The notes beneath the pieces were generated by a model. It was given only the letters and a program-made list of their open reading frames with translations, made no database searches and had not been told where the DNA came from. Both the position numbers and the translations under genes were made by a program. DNA of 64,000 nt from Sipunculus nudus (Eukaryota; Annelida; Sipuncula; Golfingiida; Sipunculidae): NCBI GenBank assembly GCA_026874595.1, contig CM049321.1:6632979-6696978 (forward strand), written 5' to 3'. This document shows, piece after piece, positions 61,400 through 64,000 of the stretch (the stretch's first letter is position 1; each line of letters begins with the position of its first letter).

Positions 61400-61545
61400 C
61401 AAATATTGCAAATAAAAGTGGGTGGAATCTCTTCGGACAAACCCAGAGCATATGTATGTCGAAAATCACGGCAATCCGTACGGCGGTATCAGAGGAGATA
61501 CGGATAATCACAAAAATCGCCTTACGCTATTAATATATAGATACT
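61400..61545. mobile_element. Second copy of the retroelement 3' fragment
   Basis: Direct repeat of about 59610-59715 (AGAGCATATGTATG, GGCAATCCGTA, GAGGAGATACGG, GCTATTAATATATAGAT). The overlapping frame at 61160-61507 is probably not a gene. Confidence 0.5.
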
Positions 61546-62229
61546 TTATATATCGCTCTTTCCTCATTTTTGCTTCTCTTCTTTTTCTAAATTCAGACAT
61601 ATTTTAAATCTTTCACGTGTTTTGATTCAAAATACACATGCCATCAGCACACAATTATCCAGATATCGGTTGGAAGGGGTAACCTGAAATGAAGCACTTG
61701 CCTCTTTATTTGCGAAGGTTTTAATTAGTGATATAAAAACCCTTGGAATAAGATGCCACATCAAACGATGTTTAGGACTCGAAGAAGGAGTGATGATTTA
61801 TCTGAATTTAACGGTTCAGTTATCACATCACTGAAAAAGCCGTATCAACAACCTAATCATCATACATGGTGTCGATACTGGCCCGCGAATACAAGCACGA
61901 CTTACTGAAAAACACACGGCTATCGCCTTGGACATGTCAACTGTGGCATATGTTATAAATTAATGACTGAACCAGAAATGATCGAAGTATTGTGGGATTT
62001 GTTCTAATTTTAAATGAATTCTGTACTTTGATCTATAAAATTTATTGTAATCGCGAAAATAAAACCCTCGAGAGTCGTTAAAAATGAATATTTTGCGAAA
62101 TGGCAGCCTTGTAAACAAAATGTCAGCCACACTTTTCTCCAAGGATCGTTGTTACGATCAACTTCGCCAGCCCTGCCGATCATAATGATTCTTTTTTCTT
62201 GAAGTTTTCTTTTCTTATATTATTACAGA

Positions 62230-62952
62230 TGTCTGTTTTGTTGTGCGCAGGGGTGTTAAAGGTGTCTGTTGACATTCTGATTCATGTAGCGCAGGCAAGG
62301 TTCGTTTCTATGGGAGCCTCGCTTTTTCGGGGCTTGCTCGCGTGTGGGGTCTAGAGACACATCGTTCTTTGTTCTCGATGTTTCGGGTCTGTTCATGAGC
62401 GTGTGTATTGTTCTTTGGAATTTTCCATTTATAGAATATTCGGGTGAGAAGCTATAAATTAGAACCGGTTTAGAAGCGACAGAAAGGAAAATACCAGCGA
62501 GCACTAAGAGTGTTACTTTCCCGTCAGTTTTGGGACCTTTTCCGATAATTGCAGTGGTGTCAGAAATTCAAGGGATTTAATACAGATTTAATACGGACTC
62601 TATCCCGTTTGCCTTTGGATTATTACTATTTACGTGAATTATTGGTGTTAAGGACTCTTGTTGAGCTGAGACAGTGGTGGTAATCAGAAATCAAAGCCTA
62701 GGATCCGGATACTCGGGTACTGTACATTTTATTGTTATACTGTGTAATTGTATTGATTAAGTGTATTGTTATGTTAGGAATGTTCTAAGAATATATTATA
62801 ATTATTTGTTAACAACAAATCACTGACTTCTTTATTCATTCGCCTAGCCATTTCACGTTGCCTGGTGTTACAGAATCTGACTTTTTTTATCTGCATAACG
62901 GGATTTGTGCTGATCACGATTACATGATATGTTGTTATTAGGTTTCGTAACA
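62230..62952 (+). mobile_element. Solo LTR B (about 720 bp)
   Basis: Shares TTTCGGGTCTGTTCATG, GCTATAAAT, CAGTGGTGG, TCAGAAATCAAAGCCTAGGA and the end TTATTAGGT..CGTAACA with LTR A. TATA box at 62453. Poly(A) signal changed to AATATA. Older or independently mutated copy, solo. Confidence 0.65.
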
Positions 62953-63228
62953 ATATTATATGAATATAATGATTGGTATAATCTGTGCCATTACGTCAGT
63001 AACAGTATTTCAAAATTTCTTAAGCAACATTCTTAATTATGCATGTATACGTATACGTGTATATGTATTTGAATTTGTGTAATGTATAAATAATGTTATA
63101 TTAGTTATCTTAAAATAATACCTAACATTTAATCTTTTTTATAATTATCGATTATTTTATTATTAGAATTGTTAAAGTATTAGTTTATATTTAATATTTT
63201 AACGTTTTAATTCATATTTAACCTACTG

Positions 63229-63229
<1 letters not shown>

Positions 63230-63291
<62 letters not shown>
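63230..63291. repeat. (AT)n microsatellite
   Basis: AT run with one TT interruption, 85 bp before the next exon. A shorter one lies at 63745-63795. Confidence 0.95.
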
Positions 63292-63294
<3 letters not shown>

Positions 63295-63376
63295 TTTGTT
63301 TATTTTTCTTAACCTCCGGTAAATAATAAGGAATATAAAATCTATTTTCGATCCTTACTTTTCTTTTTAATTTCAG

Positions 63377-63490
63377 CAAATACGATGATTTAGTCACAAG
63401 TGATAATAGGACGGTTCCATATGACTTTGATGGTTACGATGATTTCGGAGAGAGCTGGGCCGTGGACTGGCAGGACGAGACTGCGGCTGA
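63377..63490 (+). CDS. VWD gene 2: end of the VWD domain, acidic
   Basis: A 114-nt exon, phase 2-2, between acceptor TAATTTCAG and donor GCTGA/GTAAGTGC. It encodes NKYDDLVTSDNRTVPYDFDG, YDDFGESWAVDWQDETAA. The DD, DG and SW residues correspond to NDD...SW of gene 1 (29098-29178). Thirteen Asp and Glu make it strongly acidic, which could favour calcium binding (inference). Confidence 0.85.
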
Positions 63491-63749
63491 GTAAGTGCAT
63501 AACTACATTAACATTTTTACATACAAGGACACCAGAAGCAGTCTGTCTGAGTCCAAGTCATTTGAAACCCGAGTCCAATTGCAAGCCCAACAAAACTGGT
63601 ATTTAAACAATAAAGACTATAGATTTTGAGATTTTTCTTTTGTTCGTTTATACTTGACTTAACCTGAATATTTAATTACATTTTGCTCCTAATGCAGAGA
63701 TTAAGCTGGGTATACAAAGTCTATTTACAATATGTTGTTAGAAATTAGC

Positions 63750-63780
<31 letters not shown>

Positions 63781-63876
63781 CATATATATAAATTTATATA
63801 TTGTGCTAAGTACCACATCGTTAGTCTGCTGCTCCTCGGCACTTCTTCTTTTTCGGTATTACCTCTTTGTTTTTAG

Positions 63877-64000
63877 ACATAAAAAAGTGAAGATCCCTGT
63901 AACTGACTTTTGTTCAAATGGTCAATTAAGCCCACTTAAAAATATTCTAATAGATCTAAATCGCGTCGAGGAGTGTCTGTGGACAAGCTGGCAGTTTTCA
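63877..64000 (+). CDS. VWD gene 2: next exon, continues beyond the window
   Basis: Acceptor TTTGTTTTTAG at 63876, phase 2. With the carried GA it stays open to the window end: EHKKVKIPVTDFCSNGQLSP, LKNILIDLNRVEECLWTSWQ. Two cysteines spaced this way could begin the C8-type region that often follows VWD. Incomplete, so the assignment to C8 is tentative. Confidence 0.7.

Noticed and set aside
61160-61507. 115-codon + strand frame
   Set aside because: Overlaps a dispersed repeat shared with 59.6 kb and shows no known domain.
54182-62952. The two LTRs as the ends of one full retrotransposon
   Set aside because: The space between contains a VWD exon and unrelated elements but no gag or pol.

Overview
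This is eukaryotic, intron-rich, AT-rich animal DNA. It has long (AT)n microsatellites, a tRNA-derived SINE, a LINE with ORF1/ORF2, Gypsy-type gag remains, LTRs and TIR elements, and small exons joined by GT-AG introns. The transposon mix and the cysteine-patterned von Willebrand factor type D (VWD) exons suggest an invertebrate, most likely a lophotrochozoan such as a mollusc. That assignment is an inference. No prokaryotic operon, CRISPR array or rRNA was seen.

Two + strand secreted-protein genes form the framework. Gene 1 runs from a TATA promoter near 3293, through a signal-peptide exon (5010-5052), two Thr/Pro-rich linker exons (24297-24383 and 25055-25111), and VWD exons at 27544-27785, 28377-28567 and 29098-29178. 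Its 3' end was not found. Gene 2 has a matching promoter near 46490, a signal exon (48573-48615), a 21-nt exon (52943-52963), and exons at 53356-53581, 57783-57997, 63377-63490 and 63877 to beyond the window end. Intron phases agree throughout (1, 1, 0, 2, 2), so the genes are paralogues. The DNA of 1-6120 (promoter, leader exon and flanking introns) recurs as 42617-52610. The VWD bodies, in contrast, are very diverged. Gene 2 has a 1-nt frameshift in its first VWD exon and a GT-to-AT change at the expected exon-1 splice donor.

The 19-kb leader intron of gene 1 holds nested elements. A Gypsy-type gag (about 9840-10131) resumes at 22926, interrupted by an L1/Tx1-like LINE (10132-22915) flanked by a 10-nt target duplication. 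The LINE is itself split between ORF1 (ends 11265) and ORF2 (starts about 19700) by about 8.4 kb. That segment carries an apparently intact two-exon minus-strand gene for a 62-residue protein (19158-19069 joined to 13780-13682) with a CCAAT/YY1-type promoter. A diverged inverted copy of the promoter lies at the other end (11278-11360 against 19168-19262).

From 29.2 to 42.6 kb I see mostly non-coding sequence: diverged tandem repeats, a Gypsy gag fragment on the minus strand (35150-35720), a near-perfect 27-bp-stem hairpin (37968-38024) and one doubtful exon. Gene 2's introns contain a 2.6-kb element with perfect 25-bp TIRs, a SINE, two related LTRs, a mariner-like and a hAT-like MITE, and a pair of long inverted repeat arms around exon 57783-57997.
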